From assembly GCF_036345175.1 (NCBI RefSeq), contig NZ_CP107780.1, positions 6,634,001 through 6,698,000 of the forward strand: DNA of 64,000 bases, in the 5' to 3' direction. The notes beneath the pieces are model-generated. The model was not told where the DNA came from, did not search any database, and saw only the letters and a list, made by a program, of their open reading frames with translations. Within the stretch, counting starts at the first letter, position 1, and every line of letters begins with the position of its first letter. Below are positions 15,690 through 23,821 of this stretch, one piece after another. The translations under genes and the position numbers were made by a program. The stretch comes from Streptomyces sp. NBC_00576. Its GTDB lineage: Bacteria; Actinomycetota; Actinomycetes; Streptomycetales; Streptomycetaceae.

Positions 15690-18317
15690 ATGGATGAAGG
15701 CATGGAAGAAGGCACAGATGCAGGCATGGTCGACCGAACTCCCGTGATGCACATCAAAGGCGCCCGTCTTCACAACCTCAAGAACGTCTCGCTCACGATC
15801 CCCAAGCAGAAACTGGTCGTCGTGACCGGTCTGTCCGGCTCCGGCAAGTCCACGCTCGCCCTCGACACCCTCCACCGTGAGAGCCACCGGCAGTACATGG
15901 AGTCGTGGGGTGTGGCGACCGCCGGTGTCAGCCGGCCCTCCGTCGACTCGATCACCGGTCTCTCCCCGTCCGTCAGCGTCGACCAGCGTCCGGCAGGACG
16001 CGGCCCCCGCTCGACGGTCGGCACCGCGACCGAGGTCTTCACCTATCTGCGGCTGCTGTGGTCCCGGATCGGCGTACGCCCGTGCCCCGCCTGCGGGGAG
16101 GAGATCCCACCGTCGTACGCCCACGACCCGGCCGGCGACGAGGAGGACCAGGAGGCGGAGACGGAGACGGAAGTGGCGGACGGCGAGGCCGTGGCCTGCC
16201 CGCACTGTTCCGCCCCCGTACCCCAACTCGTCATGGGCTCCTTCTCCTTCAACAAGCCCGCAGGCGCCTGCCCGTCCTGCACCGGACTCGGCGAGGTCAT
16301 CCGGGTGGACGTACGGAGCCTGGTGGAGGAGGAGTTGAGCGTCGCCGCCGGTGCCGTGCGCGGCTGGCCCAAGCAGCTCGTCGAGCGCAACCTGCCCCTG
16401 CTGCGAGCCGCCGCCCACCACTACGGCCTCACCTTCGACACCGATGTCCCGGTAGCCGAACTACCAGCACCTTCAAGGGACTTGCTCCTGTACGGGGTCG
16501 AGTCGCCCGAGTTCCGCAGCCACCTCCCCGCCCTCGGGGCCATCGGGATCGAGCCCCCAGCCACCGTCTCCGCAGGCCGTTTCGAGGGCGTCGTCACCGC
16601 GTTCATGCGCCGCTACGCCGATCGCATCGACGACACCGACTACCGGCAGAAGGCCGAGCGCTCGATGGTGAAGGCGCCCTGCGGGGCGTGCGAGGGGACG
16701 AGGCTGCGCGCCGAGAGCCGGGCCGTCACCGTGCACGGGCTCGGCATCACGGACGCGTCCCGTCTTCCCCTCGATGAACTCGCCGACTGGGTAGTGGAGT
16801 TGAAGGCATTCTCCACCGGGGACGAGTGGCGGTTCGCCGAACCGGTCGTCGCCGACCTGGAGGAACGGATACGCCGGCTCATCGACACCGGGGTCGGCTA
16901 TCTCACCCTCGACCAGTCGAGCACCAGCCTCTCCGCGGGCGAGTCCCAGCGGCTGCGCCTGGCCGCGCTGCTCGGCTCGGGCCTCACGGGCATGCTGTAC
17001 GTCCTCGACGAGCCGACCATCGGACTGCACCCCGCCGACACGGCCCGCCTCATCGACGTACTGCGCCGCCTGCGGGACCTGGGCAACACCGTCCTCGTCA
17101 TCGAGCACGACCTGGACGTGCTGTGGGCCGCAGACCACGTCGTCGACATCGGTCCCGGCGCGGGCAGGGACGGCGGCAGGGTCGTCGCCGAGGGAACGCC
17201 GGAGGAGGTGGCTGCGACGGAGGGGTCCGTGACCGGCGCGTATCTGTCGGGCCGGCTCCAGCACCCCGTACGGAAGGAACGCCCCGAGGGCGGTGCGGAG
17301 TTGGTGATTCGCGGGGCCCGCGCCCACAACCTCAGGGATGTCACCGTGCGGATTCCGCTCGGGCGGCTTGTGACGGTCACCGGGCCGTCCGGCTCGGGCA
17401 AGTCGACGCTGATACTGGATGTGTTGGGCAGGGCGGCATATCAACACCTCGACGCGGCAAGGGCGTTGCCGGTGGCACCGGGGGAGTACGACGGTATCGA
17501 CGGCTGGGAGCACCTCGACAAGGTCGTGACGATCGACCAGGAGCCGATCAGCCGCCTCCCGCGCTCGAACGCGGCGACCTACGCAGACGTCTTCACCCCG
17601 GTCAGGGAACTCTTCGCCGCGCAGGAGTCGGCGAGGTCCAGAGGCCTGACTCCGGCCGCCTTCTCCTTCAACGTGCCCGGCGGGCGCTGCGAGCGGTGCG
17701 AGGGCGCCGGTGTGCTCGCCGTGCACATGCACTTCCTGCCCGCGGTGGACGTGCGGTGCCCGGGCTGCCGGGGGCGCCGGTTCCGGAGCGAGGTGCTCGC
17801 GGTGCGCTACGAGGGGCACGACATCGCCGAGGTACTGGCCGCCACGGTGGACGAGGCGCTCACCGTCTTCCGGGGCGTACGACAGATCGCCGCCCGGCTG
17901 CAACGGCTCTCGGACGTGGGCCTCGGCTACCTCCCCTTGGGTCAGCCCGCCACCACCCTCTCCGGCGGCGAGGCCCAACGCCTCAAGTTGGCCAAGGAGT
18001 TGGGGCGCCGAGCGACCGGACGCACCCTCTACCTCCTCGACGAACCGACCACCGGCCTGCACGCCGCCGACACCGCGCGCCTGCTCGACGTACTCCAACG
18101 ACTCGTCGACGCGGGCCACTCGGTCGTCACGATCGAGCACAACCTCGACGTCATGCGCGCCTCCGACTGGCTCGTCGACCTCGGCCCGGAGGGCGGCGCC
18201 GGGGGCGGGCTCGTGGTCGCGGCGGGAACGCCGGAGCAGGTCGCGGAGGCGGCGGCGGACGGGGGCGGCTCCCGCACGGGTGGGTTTCTGCGGGAGGGCG
18301 TACGGGTGAAGGCATGA
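15690..18317 (+). CDS. UvrA-like twin ABC ATPase (DrrC/UvrA2 type)
   Basis: About 875 residues, shorter than canonical UvrA. Two ABC modules are present: Walker A GLSGSGKSTL and GPSGSGKSTL; signatures LSAGESQRLRL and LSGGEAQRLKL; Walker B LYVLDEPTIGLH and LYLLDEPTTGLH. Zinc-finger Cys clusters are seen (CPAC...CPHC...CPSC in the first half, CERC...CPGC in the second). Short UvrA paralogues are linked to resistance against DNA-binding drugs (DrrC) or DNA repair. The start is uncertain: ATGs at 15690, 15702, 15726 and 15747 are all in frame before the conserved H-I-K-G-A-R beginning. The divergent MerR gene suggests inducible expression. Confidence 0.9.
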   Translation: MDEGMEEGTDAGMVDRTPVMHIKGARLHNLKNVSLTIPKQKLVVVTGLSGSGKSTLALDTLHRESHRQYMESWGVATAGVSRPSVDSITGLSPSVSVDQRPAGRGPRSTVGTATEVFTYLRLLWSRIGVRPCPACGEEIPPSYAHDPAGDEEDQEAETETEVADGEAVACPHCSAPVPQLVMGSFSFNKPAGACPSCTGLGEVIRVDVRSLVEEELSVAAGAVRGWPKQLVERNLPLLRAAAHHYGLTFDTDVPVAELPAPSRDLLLYGVESPEFRSHLPALGAIGIEPPATVSAGRFEGVVTAFMRRYADRIDDTDYRQKAERSMVKAPCGACEGTRLRAESRAVTVHGLGITDASRLPLDELADWVVELKAFSTGDEWRFAEPVVADLEERIRRLIDTGVGYLTLDQSSTSLSAGESQRLRLAALLGSGLTGMLYVLDEPTIGLHPADTARLIDVLRRLRDLGNTVLVIEHDLDVLWAADHVVDIGPGAGRDGGRVVAEGTPEEVAATEGSVTGAYLSGRLQHPVRKERPEGGAELVIRGARAHNLRDVTVRIPLGRLVTVTGPSGSGKSTLILDVLGRAAYQHLDAARALPVAPGEYDGIDGWEHLDKVVTIDQEPISRLPRSNAATYADVFTPVRELFAAQESARSRGLTPAAFSFNVPGGRCERCEGAGVLAVHMHFLPAVDVRCPGCRGRRFRSEVLAVRYEGHDIAEVLAATVDEALTVFRGVRQIAARLQRLSDVGLGYLPLGQPATTLSGGEAQRLKLAKELGRRATGRTLYLLDEPTTGLHAADTARLLDVLQRLVDAGHSVVTIEHNLDVMRASDWLVDLGPEGGAGGGLVVAAGTPEQVAEAAADGGGSRTGGFLREGVRVKA

Positions 18318-18409
18318 CGGTGGCTTCTCGGGTGGTTTCTCTGTTGCCGGTGCTTGGTAGGAGTCGGTCATGCGCCGCGCGTACGAGTGCAGCGGACGGG
18401 GAGGCAGGT

Positions 18410-19282
18410 ATGACGGGGAGTGAACACGGCGGCCTCGGCGGCCGGTTGGGCGCGGAGTTCTTCGTACCCGGGAGTTCGTCGTTCACGGAGTTCGTGGCAG
18501 CTCACCGACCGGAGCTGCTGCACCGCAACGACCGTTTCCTACCGGCGGGCGTACGTCCGGACCCGGACCGATTCCCGCACGGGACAACGGTGTTGGCGCT
18601 GACCTACCGCGACGGCGTGCTGCTCGCCGGTGACCGCAGGGCCACCATGGGCAACCTGATCGCCCAGCGGGACCTGGAGAAGGTGCATCCCGCCGACGAC
18701 CACACGGCCGTCGCCTTCGCGGGCAGCGTCGGGATGGCGCTGGACATGGTGAAGCTCTTCCAGGTCGAGCTGACGCACTTCGAGAAGGTCGAAGGCACCC
18801 CGATGTCGCTGCGGGCGAAGGCGACCCGTCTCGCGACCCTGATCCGCCAGAACCTGGATCAGGCGATGCAGGGGCTGGCCGTGGTGCCGCTGCTCGTCGG
18901 GTACGAACCCGGCGGGAGCGGGGCCGGGGTCGGTCGAGGGCGGATCTTCGGGTACGACGTGACCGGCGGGACGTACGAGAAGTTCGGCTTCCATGCGGAG
19001 GGCTCCGGATCGCCGTACGCCCGGGGCGCGTTGAAGAAGCTGTACCGCGAGGACATGTCCCGCCGTGAGGCCGCCCTCGCCGCACTCCAGGCGCTGTACG
19101 ACGCGGCCGACGACGACTCGGCGACGGGCGGGCCGGACATCGGCCGCCGTATCTTCCCGATCGTCTCGGTGATCACGGAGGACGGCTTCGAACGCTTCCC
19201 TGACCAGGAGGCGGAGGACCTCAGCCAGGAGATGGTCGCGGGGCGGCAGAGCCGTCCGGACGGGCCGACCGCCCTGCCATAG
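18410..19282 (+). CDS. prcB: Proteasome beta subunit paralogue, stand-alone
   Basis: 290 residues of the 20S proteasome beta family. A ~58-residue propeptide ends F-P-H-G, and the mature enzyme would begin at Thr59 (T-T-V-L). Relative to that Thr1, Asp17 (GDRRAT) and Lys33 (LEKV) are both present, as is the SGSPYARGA loop, so all catalytic residues are intact. The ATG at 18410 follows GGGGAGG with good spacing. No prcA, pup, dop or arc gene is adjacent, unlike the usual actinobacterial operon. It starts 92 bp after the UvrA-like gene in the same direction and may be co-transcribed with it. It is probably a second copy beside the canonical prcBA, which is not in this window. Confidence 0.9.
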   Translation: MTGSEHGGLGGRLGAEFFVPGSSSFTEFVAAHRPELLHRNDRFLPAGVRPDPDRFPHGTTVLALTYRDGVLLAGDRRATMGNLIAQRDLEKVHPADDHTAVAFAGSVGMALDMVKLFQVELTHFEKVEGTPMSLRAKATRLATLIRQNLDQAMQGLAVVPLLVGYEPGGSGAGVGRGRIFGYDVTGGTYEKFGFHAEGSGSPYARGALKKLYREDMSRREAALAALQALYDAADDDSATGGPDIGRRIFPIVSVITEDGFERFPDQEAEDLSQEMVAGRQSRPDGPTALP

Positions 19283-19285
19283 TCG

Positions 19286-19441
19286 GTGCAACCGAAGAAA
19301 CTGGCTGATGCGCTCGACATGACCTGTGCCTCCGTTGGCCAGCCCCTGGACGATCAGTACCGCACCGAGCACTGGCGGGAGCCGGGTCAGTGGTTCCCGA
19401 TGCACAACAAGCGCAACAGTCCTCTTGAACCCTGCCTGTAG
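19286..19441 (+). CDS. Possible 51-residue ORF, unrecognised
   Basis: A GTG start three bases after the proteasome gene stop opens 51 codons. The composition looks protein-like, with a Gln-Tyr-Arg-Thr-Glu-His-Trp-Arg segment, but no family is recognised and no ribosome-binding site is seen in the 3-base gap. It may be a translationally coupled small gene or the degraded end of something larger. Confidence 0.25.
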   Translation: MQPKKLADALDMTCASVGQPLDDQYRTEHWREPGQWFPMHNKRNSPLEPCL

Positions 19442-19524
19442 CCACGAATAAGATCGAGCGCATGACTGCCGGGTCGGCCATGGGCCACATACGAGCAGGG
19501 CGCCCGGCCTCGGCGTGAGCCCGA

Positions 19525-19550
19525 GGCGGGCCCGCAGCCCGCCCTTTCCT
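19525..19550 (+). terminator. Hairpin terminator after the proteasome gene
   Basis: GGCGGGC and GCCCGCC form a 7-bp stem with a 5-nt loop, followed by CTTTCCT. A second small hairpin (CCTCGG/CCGAGG) lies directly upstream. This would end the UvrA-proteasome transcript before the VOC gene. Confidence 0.6.
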
Positions 19551-19617
19551 TCGTGTCTTTCCTCATCGCAAGCGCACCTCATCGCAGCGAACCCAGGACA
19601 CGGAGCACACACCACAT

Positions 19618-20037
19618 ATGTCGCAGATTTCGCGTACCCCCGAACTGCCCACCACCACCGTCCAGTTGAACCACCATGCCGTCTTCGCGAGCGACCGGCA
19701 GCTCTCGGCCGAGTTCCTCGCGACGATCCTGGGCCTGGAGGTCGGCGCCCCGTTCGGGCCGTTCCTGCCCATCGACCTCGGCAACGGCGTGACCCTCGAC
19801 TACTACGAGAAGCGTGACGAGCCGATCCAGTCGCAGCACTATGCGTTCCTCGTGCCCGACGACCAGTTCGGCACGGTGATCGTCCGTCTGGAGGCGGTCG
19901 GAGTCACCTACTACGCAGACCCCAACCACACCGAGCCCGGCCGCATCAACCACCTCTTCGGCGGCTCCGGCGCCTACTTCGCCGACCCGGACGGACACAA
20001 CCTGGAGATCCTGACCCGGCCGTACGTACGCCCGTAG
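19618..20037 (+). CDS. VOC family protein (glyoxalase/bleomycin-resistance fold)
   Basis: 139 residues with the paired beta-alpha-beta-beta-beta layout of vicinal-oxygen-chelate proteins. Likely metal or ligand residues are His16 (LNHHAVF), His in SQHYAFL and Glu in HNLEILTRPY near the C-terminus, with the GAYFADPDGHNLE strand typical of the family. The reaction is not determinable; the family includes glyoxalase I, dioxygenases and antibiotic-binding proteins. It stands alone between two transcription units. Confidence 0.85.
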   Translation: MSQISRTPELPTTTVQLNHHAVFASDRQLSAEFLATILGLEVGAPFGPFLPIDLGNGVTLDYYEKRDEPIQSQHYAFLVPDDQFGTVIVRLEAVGVTYYADPNHTEPGRINHLFGGSGAYFADPDGHNLEILTRPYVRP

Positions 20038-20068
20038 GCGCCATCGTCGACCGACGTCGTCGTTCGGC

Positions 20069-20521
20069 TCACGCCGTCGGTTCCAGTCCGGAGTAGTCGG
20101 CGAAGCAGCGGCGGTACCGCGTGTGCCCGGTCTCCTGCGTGTGCCGCCGCTGCCACTCCTCGACCTTGGCCGGGTCCGGGTGCCATCCTGACAAGGCCCC
20201 GCAGTTGTCCTCGTCGCCCGAGACGCAGCACGCCTCGTACTCGGGCTCGGCGGAGCCGTCCTGGACGATCGAGTACGGCACATACCGGAAGATGCGGCGC
20301 CGGGCCGAGGTGCTCGCCCCGTCCCCGAGATGCGCCTGCCGCTGGTGGCGCCGGAGCAGCACGTTGGCGTCGGTCTCGCGGGTGCGGTCGCACTCGGCGC
20401 GGGCGATGGCCCGGAACGTGGCCAACTCGTCGCAGGTGGCGCAGCCGTGCACGGGCTCGGGGGCCGCCGGGTAGGTCGTGATGGGCACCAGGTCGAAACC
20501 CGAACGGTGTTCCTTGGTCAT
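20069..20521 (-). CDS. DUF7848-like Cys-rich protein
   Basis: 150 residues. Conserved cysteines occur as C-A-T-C near residue 28, C-C-V-S-G-D-E-D-N-C in the middle and one near the end, with several histidines between, suggesting a metal-binding or zinc-ribbon-like fold. The pattern matches a small uncharacterised streptomycete family that I recall as DUF7848. It is often found beside XRE/DUF397 regulators, and here it is divergent from one. The ATG at 20521 was chosen; an in-frame ATG at 20545 would add eight residues. The function is unknown. Confidence 0.7.
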   Translation of the reverse strand: MTKEHRSGFDLVPITTYPAAPEPVHGCATCDELATFRAIARAECDRTRETDANVLLRRHQRQAHLGDGASTSARRRIFRYVPYSIVQDGSAEPEYEACCVSGDEDNCGALSGWHPDPAKVEEWQRRHTQETGHTRYRRCFADYSGLEPTA

Positions 20522-20646
20522 GTGCCAACTCCGTACGTACGTCACTGCTCGCGATTACTCTGGGTGTATCGAGAGTGGCTGAGAGGAACGGCCCGTATCA
20601 ACGCCTGCGGCGTGTGAATGGGGCATTGGCACCAGAGGGGGGACGC

Positions 20647-21594
20647 GTGGTTCGACGGAACGCCGAGGACGGTTCCGGAACCGGAGTCAGCAACGCCGCC
20701 CTGTTCGGCGAGGTGTTGCGCCACTTCCGCGAGGCCGCGCTGCTCACCCAGGCGGCGCTGGCGCAACGGATCCCGTGCGACCGGTCCCACGTGGCGAAGG
20801 TGGAGGCGGGAACGAGCGTCCCGCAGGACACGTTCGCGAAGGCGTGCGATGAACTGCTGAGTACGGGTGGGGTGTTGCTGCGGCTGTGGAAGAAGGTGGA
20901 CTGGTATCCGGAGGTGCAGCATCCGGACTGGTTCGCGCGCAGGGCGCAGATGGACGCGGAGGCGGTGGCCCTGCGGGAGTACCAGGAGCAGGTTGTTCCC
21001 GGCTTGTTGCAGGCACCGGGCTACGCACACGCACTGTTCTCGCAGATTTCGACCGGCAATGAGGTGGAGGAACGGGTCCGGGCCCGGTTGAGCCGCCAGC
21101 CGCGCTTCCTGGCTGACGACGGCCCGCTGTACGTCGCCGTCCTGGACGAGAGTTGTCTGCGTAACGCGGTGGGGAGCCCGGAGGTCATGCGTGACCAGTG
21201 CGCGCATCTGCTGGGCGTTGGGCGGCGCCCCAACATCCGTATCCAGGTGGTCCCGACGGGGCTTTTTGGGCTTGTGCCACCCAAGAGTTCCATGTCCCTG
21301 ATCGATCTCCCCGACGAGCGGTGGGTGTACTCGGAGTCGCTGAGCCAGGGGCACTTCAACAATGATCCAGCAGACTACGCACGCCACAGCCAGACCTATG
21401 ATGTGCTCAGGGCGGACATTCCGTCAGCCCGCGAATCCGCCGCTCTGATCAGCGACGTGATGGAGGGTTACGAGCATCATGCACAGGCACGAGCTCACCA
21501 CGGCGACCTGGATCAAGAGCAGCTACAGCGGCAACGACGGCGGCAACTGCATCGAAGTGGCCCCAGGATTCCCCGGCGTCGTCCCGGTCCGTGA
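20647..21594 (+). CDS. XRE family regulator with DUF5753 domain
   Basis: 315 residues. An N-terminal XRE helix-turn-helix (LTQAALAQRIPCDRSHVAKVE) is followed by the DUF5753 domain (HPDWFARRAQMDAEA, REYQEQVVPGLLQAPGYA, RRPNIRIQVVP, YSESL). These proteins act with DUF397 partners and anti-sigma-like ATPases in streptomycete development and antibiotic control. GTG 20647 follows a strong AGAGGGGGGA site. The ORF does not stop at the usual family end (near MEGYEHH) but runs 116 bp into the DUF397 gene in another frame, adding ~40 Arg/Gln/His-rich residues that are probably a read-through tail. Confidence 0.88.
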   Translation: MVRRNAEDGSGTGVSNAALFGEVLRHFREAALLTQAALAQRIPCDRSHVAKVEAGTSVPQDTFAKACDELLSTGGVLLRLWKKVDWYPEVQHPDWFARRAQMDAEAVALREYQEQVVPGLLQAPGYAHALFSQISTGNEVEERVRARLSRQPRFLADDGPLYVAVLDESCLRNAVGSPEVMRDQCAHLLGVGRRPNIRIQVVPTGLFGLVPPKSSMSLIDLPDERWVYSESLSQGHFNNDPADYARHSQTYDVLRADIPSARESAALISDVMEGYEHHAQARAHHGDLDQEQLQRQRRRQLHRSGPRIPRRRPGP

Positions 21595-21676
21595 CAGCAA
21601 GAACTCGCACAGCGGCCCTGTCATCGTCGTAACCCGTGTCGCCTGGGCCGAGTTCGTGGCGTTCACGTCCCGCTGA
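21479..21676 (+). CDS. DUF397 domain protein
   Basis: 65 residues containing the DUF397 hallmarks W-I-K-S-S-Y-S-G-N-D-G-G-N-C-I-E-V, V-R-D-S-K and the final W-A-E-F. DUF397 proteins are small partners of the preceding XRE/DUF5753 regulators. Its start lies 116 bp inside the upstream ORF in a different frame, an overlap much larger than the usual few bases. Confidence 0.88.
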   Translation: MHRHELTTATWIKSSYSGNDGGNCIEVAPGFPGVVPVRDSKNSHSGPVIVVTRVAWAEFVAFTSR

Positions 21677-21712
21677 CCTCGCGGGACGTCAGTACGTAGT
21701 GGCCGCGACGCG

Positions 21713-22282
21713 GTGTGCCCGGCGGGAAGACCCGCCGGGCACACCGTGATGTCACTGTGGGCCCTGGGAGGAGCAGGCCACGCCCGCCCGCTGGAGGCGG
21801 TCCCCGCCCGGATCGGCTACGTCAACACGCTCGCGTTCAGCCCCGACGGGCGCACCCTCGCGACGGGTGGCGAGCAGGGCACCGTACGCCTCTGGAACAC
21901 GGTGGACGTACGCCGCCCCCGCCCACCGTCCGCCCTGCGGCTGACCGGTGGGGTGGACTCCGTGACCTTCGCCCCCGACGGTCGCACCCTGGCCGTGGGC
22001 GGCCGGAACAGCACGGCCAGCATCTGGAACGTCACCCGCCGACGGAACCCGGCCCGGCTGTCGGTCCTCACGGGCCACACTGGCGCGGTGAAGTCGGTCG
22101 CCTTCAGCCCCGACGGCCGCACCCTGGCCACCGGCAGCCAGGACTGGACCGTCCTGCTCTGGGACCCCGACACCGAACGCGCCGCCTCCCGGATCTGCGC
22201 CACGGTTTTCCCGACGATCACTCGCACCGAATGGCGCCAGTATTTCCCGCAGTGGAAGTACCGTCCGCCATGCGGGAGTTGA
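21713..22282 (+). pseudogene. Truncated WD40-repeat protein, C-terminal remnant
   Basis: Only three WD40 blades remain (each ending TVRLWN, TASIWN, TVLLWD, with F-S-P-D-G-R-T-L-A in each), followed by the R-T-E-W-R-Q-Y-F-P-Q tail typical of long streptomycete WD40 proteins. A propeller needs about seven blades, and the parents normally carry an N-terminal XRE, kinase or NTPase domain. The 5' part is missing: the reading frame enters directly into a blade end (S-L-W-A-L-G). The GTG/ATG codons near its start have no good ribosome site. Most likely this is a decayed gene end. Confidence 0.7.
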
Positions 22283-22421
22283 GGATCAGGTCCGGGGCAT
22301 CGGACGTGCGACGCCGACGATGAAGTCTCCCCGGGCCCGGACATCCGCCGCCCGCCCAGGGTGGCCTGCCCCTTCAAATCCCCCTGAAACTACAGCGGTT
22401 GAGTATCCACGAGGGCCGTGG

Positions 22422-22437
22422 TGAGTACGCGTACTCA
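22422..22437. promoter_or_regulatory. Perfect 16-bp palindrome upstream of a small lipoprotein
   Basis: TGAGTACG-CGTACTCA is a perfect dyad 64 bp upstream of the lipoprotein start codon. A half-like TTGAGTA sits 22 bp further upstream. It is a strong candidate operator; the regulator is unknown. Confidence 0.55.
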
Positions 22438-22500
22438 TGGAGCGGCGGCTCCTGGCGGCGAGAGTAGCGGCAGACGGATCAAGAGCGACTGGAGACGATC

Positions 22501-22845
22501 ATGTATCTGCCCCGCAGAACGAGCCGAGCCACTGCTGCCTTTCGACCCGCAAGGGTTCGTATCGCCGCTGGTGCTCTCGTGAGTGCGGCCGCAGTCGTGG
22601 CACTCACCGGATGCTCCGGCTTCGAGTACACAGAGAAAGTCTGCGGCAGCGACGAGTACCCCGTTCTGTCCGTGGGCAGCGCCGGCAGCTCTTGCGTGTC
22701 GGACAAAGAAGAGCCGCCGGCGGGATCCGCGCGCTATCCGGAGGGCAAGGTGCCGAAGGAGGTCGACGACAAGTGGGACGTGTACTGGGGCACCCACACG
22801 CTCGACAAGGACGGCAACATCATCGACGTCCCCGCCGCGGGCTGA
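22501..22845 (+). CDS. Small secreted lipoprotein, unknown function
   Basis: 114 residues. An Arg-rich N-terminus and hydrophobic core lead to a lipobox ending in a Cys near residue 38 (VVALTGC). The mature part is ~75 residues with two further cysteines (EKVCGSD and SSCVSD) that may form a disulphide, a Pro/Glu segment, and a W-D-V-Y-W-G-T-H-T-L-D-K-D-G-N end. CTGGAGA is the ribosome site. It resembles small streptomycete lipoproteins of unknown role; the palindrome upstream suggests specific regulation. Confidence 0.8.
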   Translation: MYLPRRTSRATAAFRPARVRIAAGALVSAAAVVALTGCSGFEYTEKVCGSDEYPVLSVGSAGSSCVSDKEEPPAGSARYPEGKVPKEVDDKWDVYWGTHTLDKDGNIIDVPAAG

Positions 22846-22998
22846 TCCGGACAACCCGCCCTCCGGGCAGCGCCCACCACGGTCAGGAGGGCGCCCAGAA
22901 GCCCAAGAAAAGGCGCACCGGCAAGAAGACCCTCGACACGGCCTCCGGGGTGACGCACCGGCCGGGCAGCAGGATGGCGGCCCTACGCGGCGCGAGGG

Positions 22999-23802
22999 TC
23001 ACCCGGCCTTGCGGCCCACGCCCCCATAGATACCGATCTCCTCGGACCGCTCCGCCGGCGGGGTGTCCGGGCGCCAGAACGGGACCTGGGGCAGGCCCGG
23101 TTCGAGCAGTGCGAAGCCGTCGAAGAACCGCTCCACCTCGGCGCGAGGGCGCAGGTTCAGACTGGCGGTCGCCTTCCTGCTGTACTCGGCCTGGGCGTCG
23201 ATGCGGTCCGCGAAGTCGCCCGTGGCGTGCGAGAGGACCAGGAAGCTGCCCGCCGGGAGCGCGTCGCGCAGGGTGGCGACGATCTCCCCGGGCTTCTCCG
23301 CGTCGGCCAGGAAGTGGACGACGGCGACCAGGAGCAGGGCGACCGGCTCGTCGAAGTCGATGACCCGGCGGACGTCAGGGTGGTCCAGGACGGCCCGTGG
23401 GTCGCGCAGATCGGCGAGCACAGTGCTGGTCCCGCCGCCGGAGCGGCTCAGCAGCGCGTCGGCGTGCGCCTTCACGATCGGGTCGTTGTCGACGTACGCG
23501 ACCCGCACCTCCGGCACCAGCTCTTGGGCGACCTCGTGCACATTGGGCGAGGTGGGCAGCCCGGTGCCGATGTCGAGGATCTGACGTACGCCGCGGCCGA
23601 CCACATGACGCACGGCGCGCCGCATGAAGGCACGGTTGGCCCGCAGACCGATCCGCACCTCGGGCGCCGCGGCGGCGAGCGTTTCGCCGGCCTGCTGGTC
23701 GACCTCGTAGTTGTCCTTGCCGCCCAGCAGGTAGTCGTAGATCCGGGCAGGGTGCGGCCTACTGGTGTCGATGCCCTCGATGTGGACCTGGTCCTGCGTC
23801 AC
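22999..23802 (-). CDS. SAV2177-family SAM-dependent methyltransferase-like protein
   Basis: 267 residues. Family marks are S-R-P-H-P-A-R-I-Y-D-Y-L-L-G-G-K-D-N-Y near the N-terminus, the SAM motif I D-I-G-T-G-L-P-T and Y-V-D-N-D-P-I. The GTG start follows AGGAGGAG. This DUF574 family is greatly expanded in streptomycetes with no known substrate. The gene stands alone, 20 bp downstream of the acyltransferase stop and in the same direction, so it might be the last member of the ECF-sigma operon. Confidence 0.9.
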   Translation of the reverse strand: MTQDQVHIEGIDTSRPHPARIYDYLLGGKDNYEVDQQAGETLAAAAPEVRIGLRANRAFMRRAVRHVVGRGVRQILDIGTGLPTSPNVHEVAQELVPEVRVAYVDNDPIVKAHADALLSRSGGGTSTVLADLRDPRAVLDHPDVRRVIDFDEPVALLLVAVVHFLADAEKPGEIVATLRDALPAGSFLVLSHATGDFADRIDAQAEYSRKATASLNLRPRAEVERFFDGFALLEPGLPQVPFWRPDTPPAERSEEIGIYGGVGRKAG

Positions 23803-23821
23803 CCTGCACTCCTCCTGTCGG

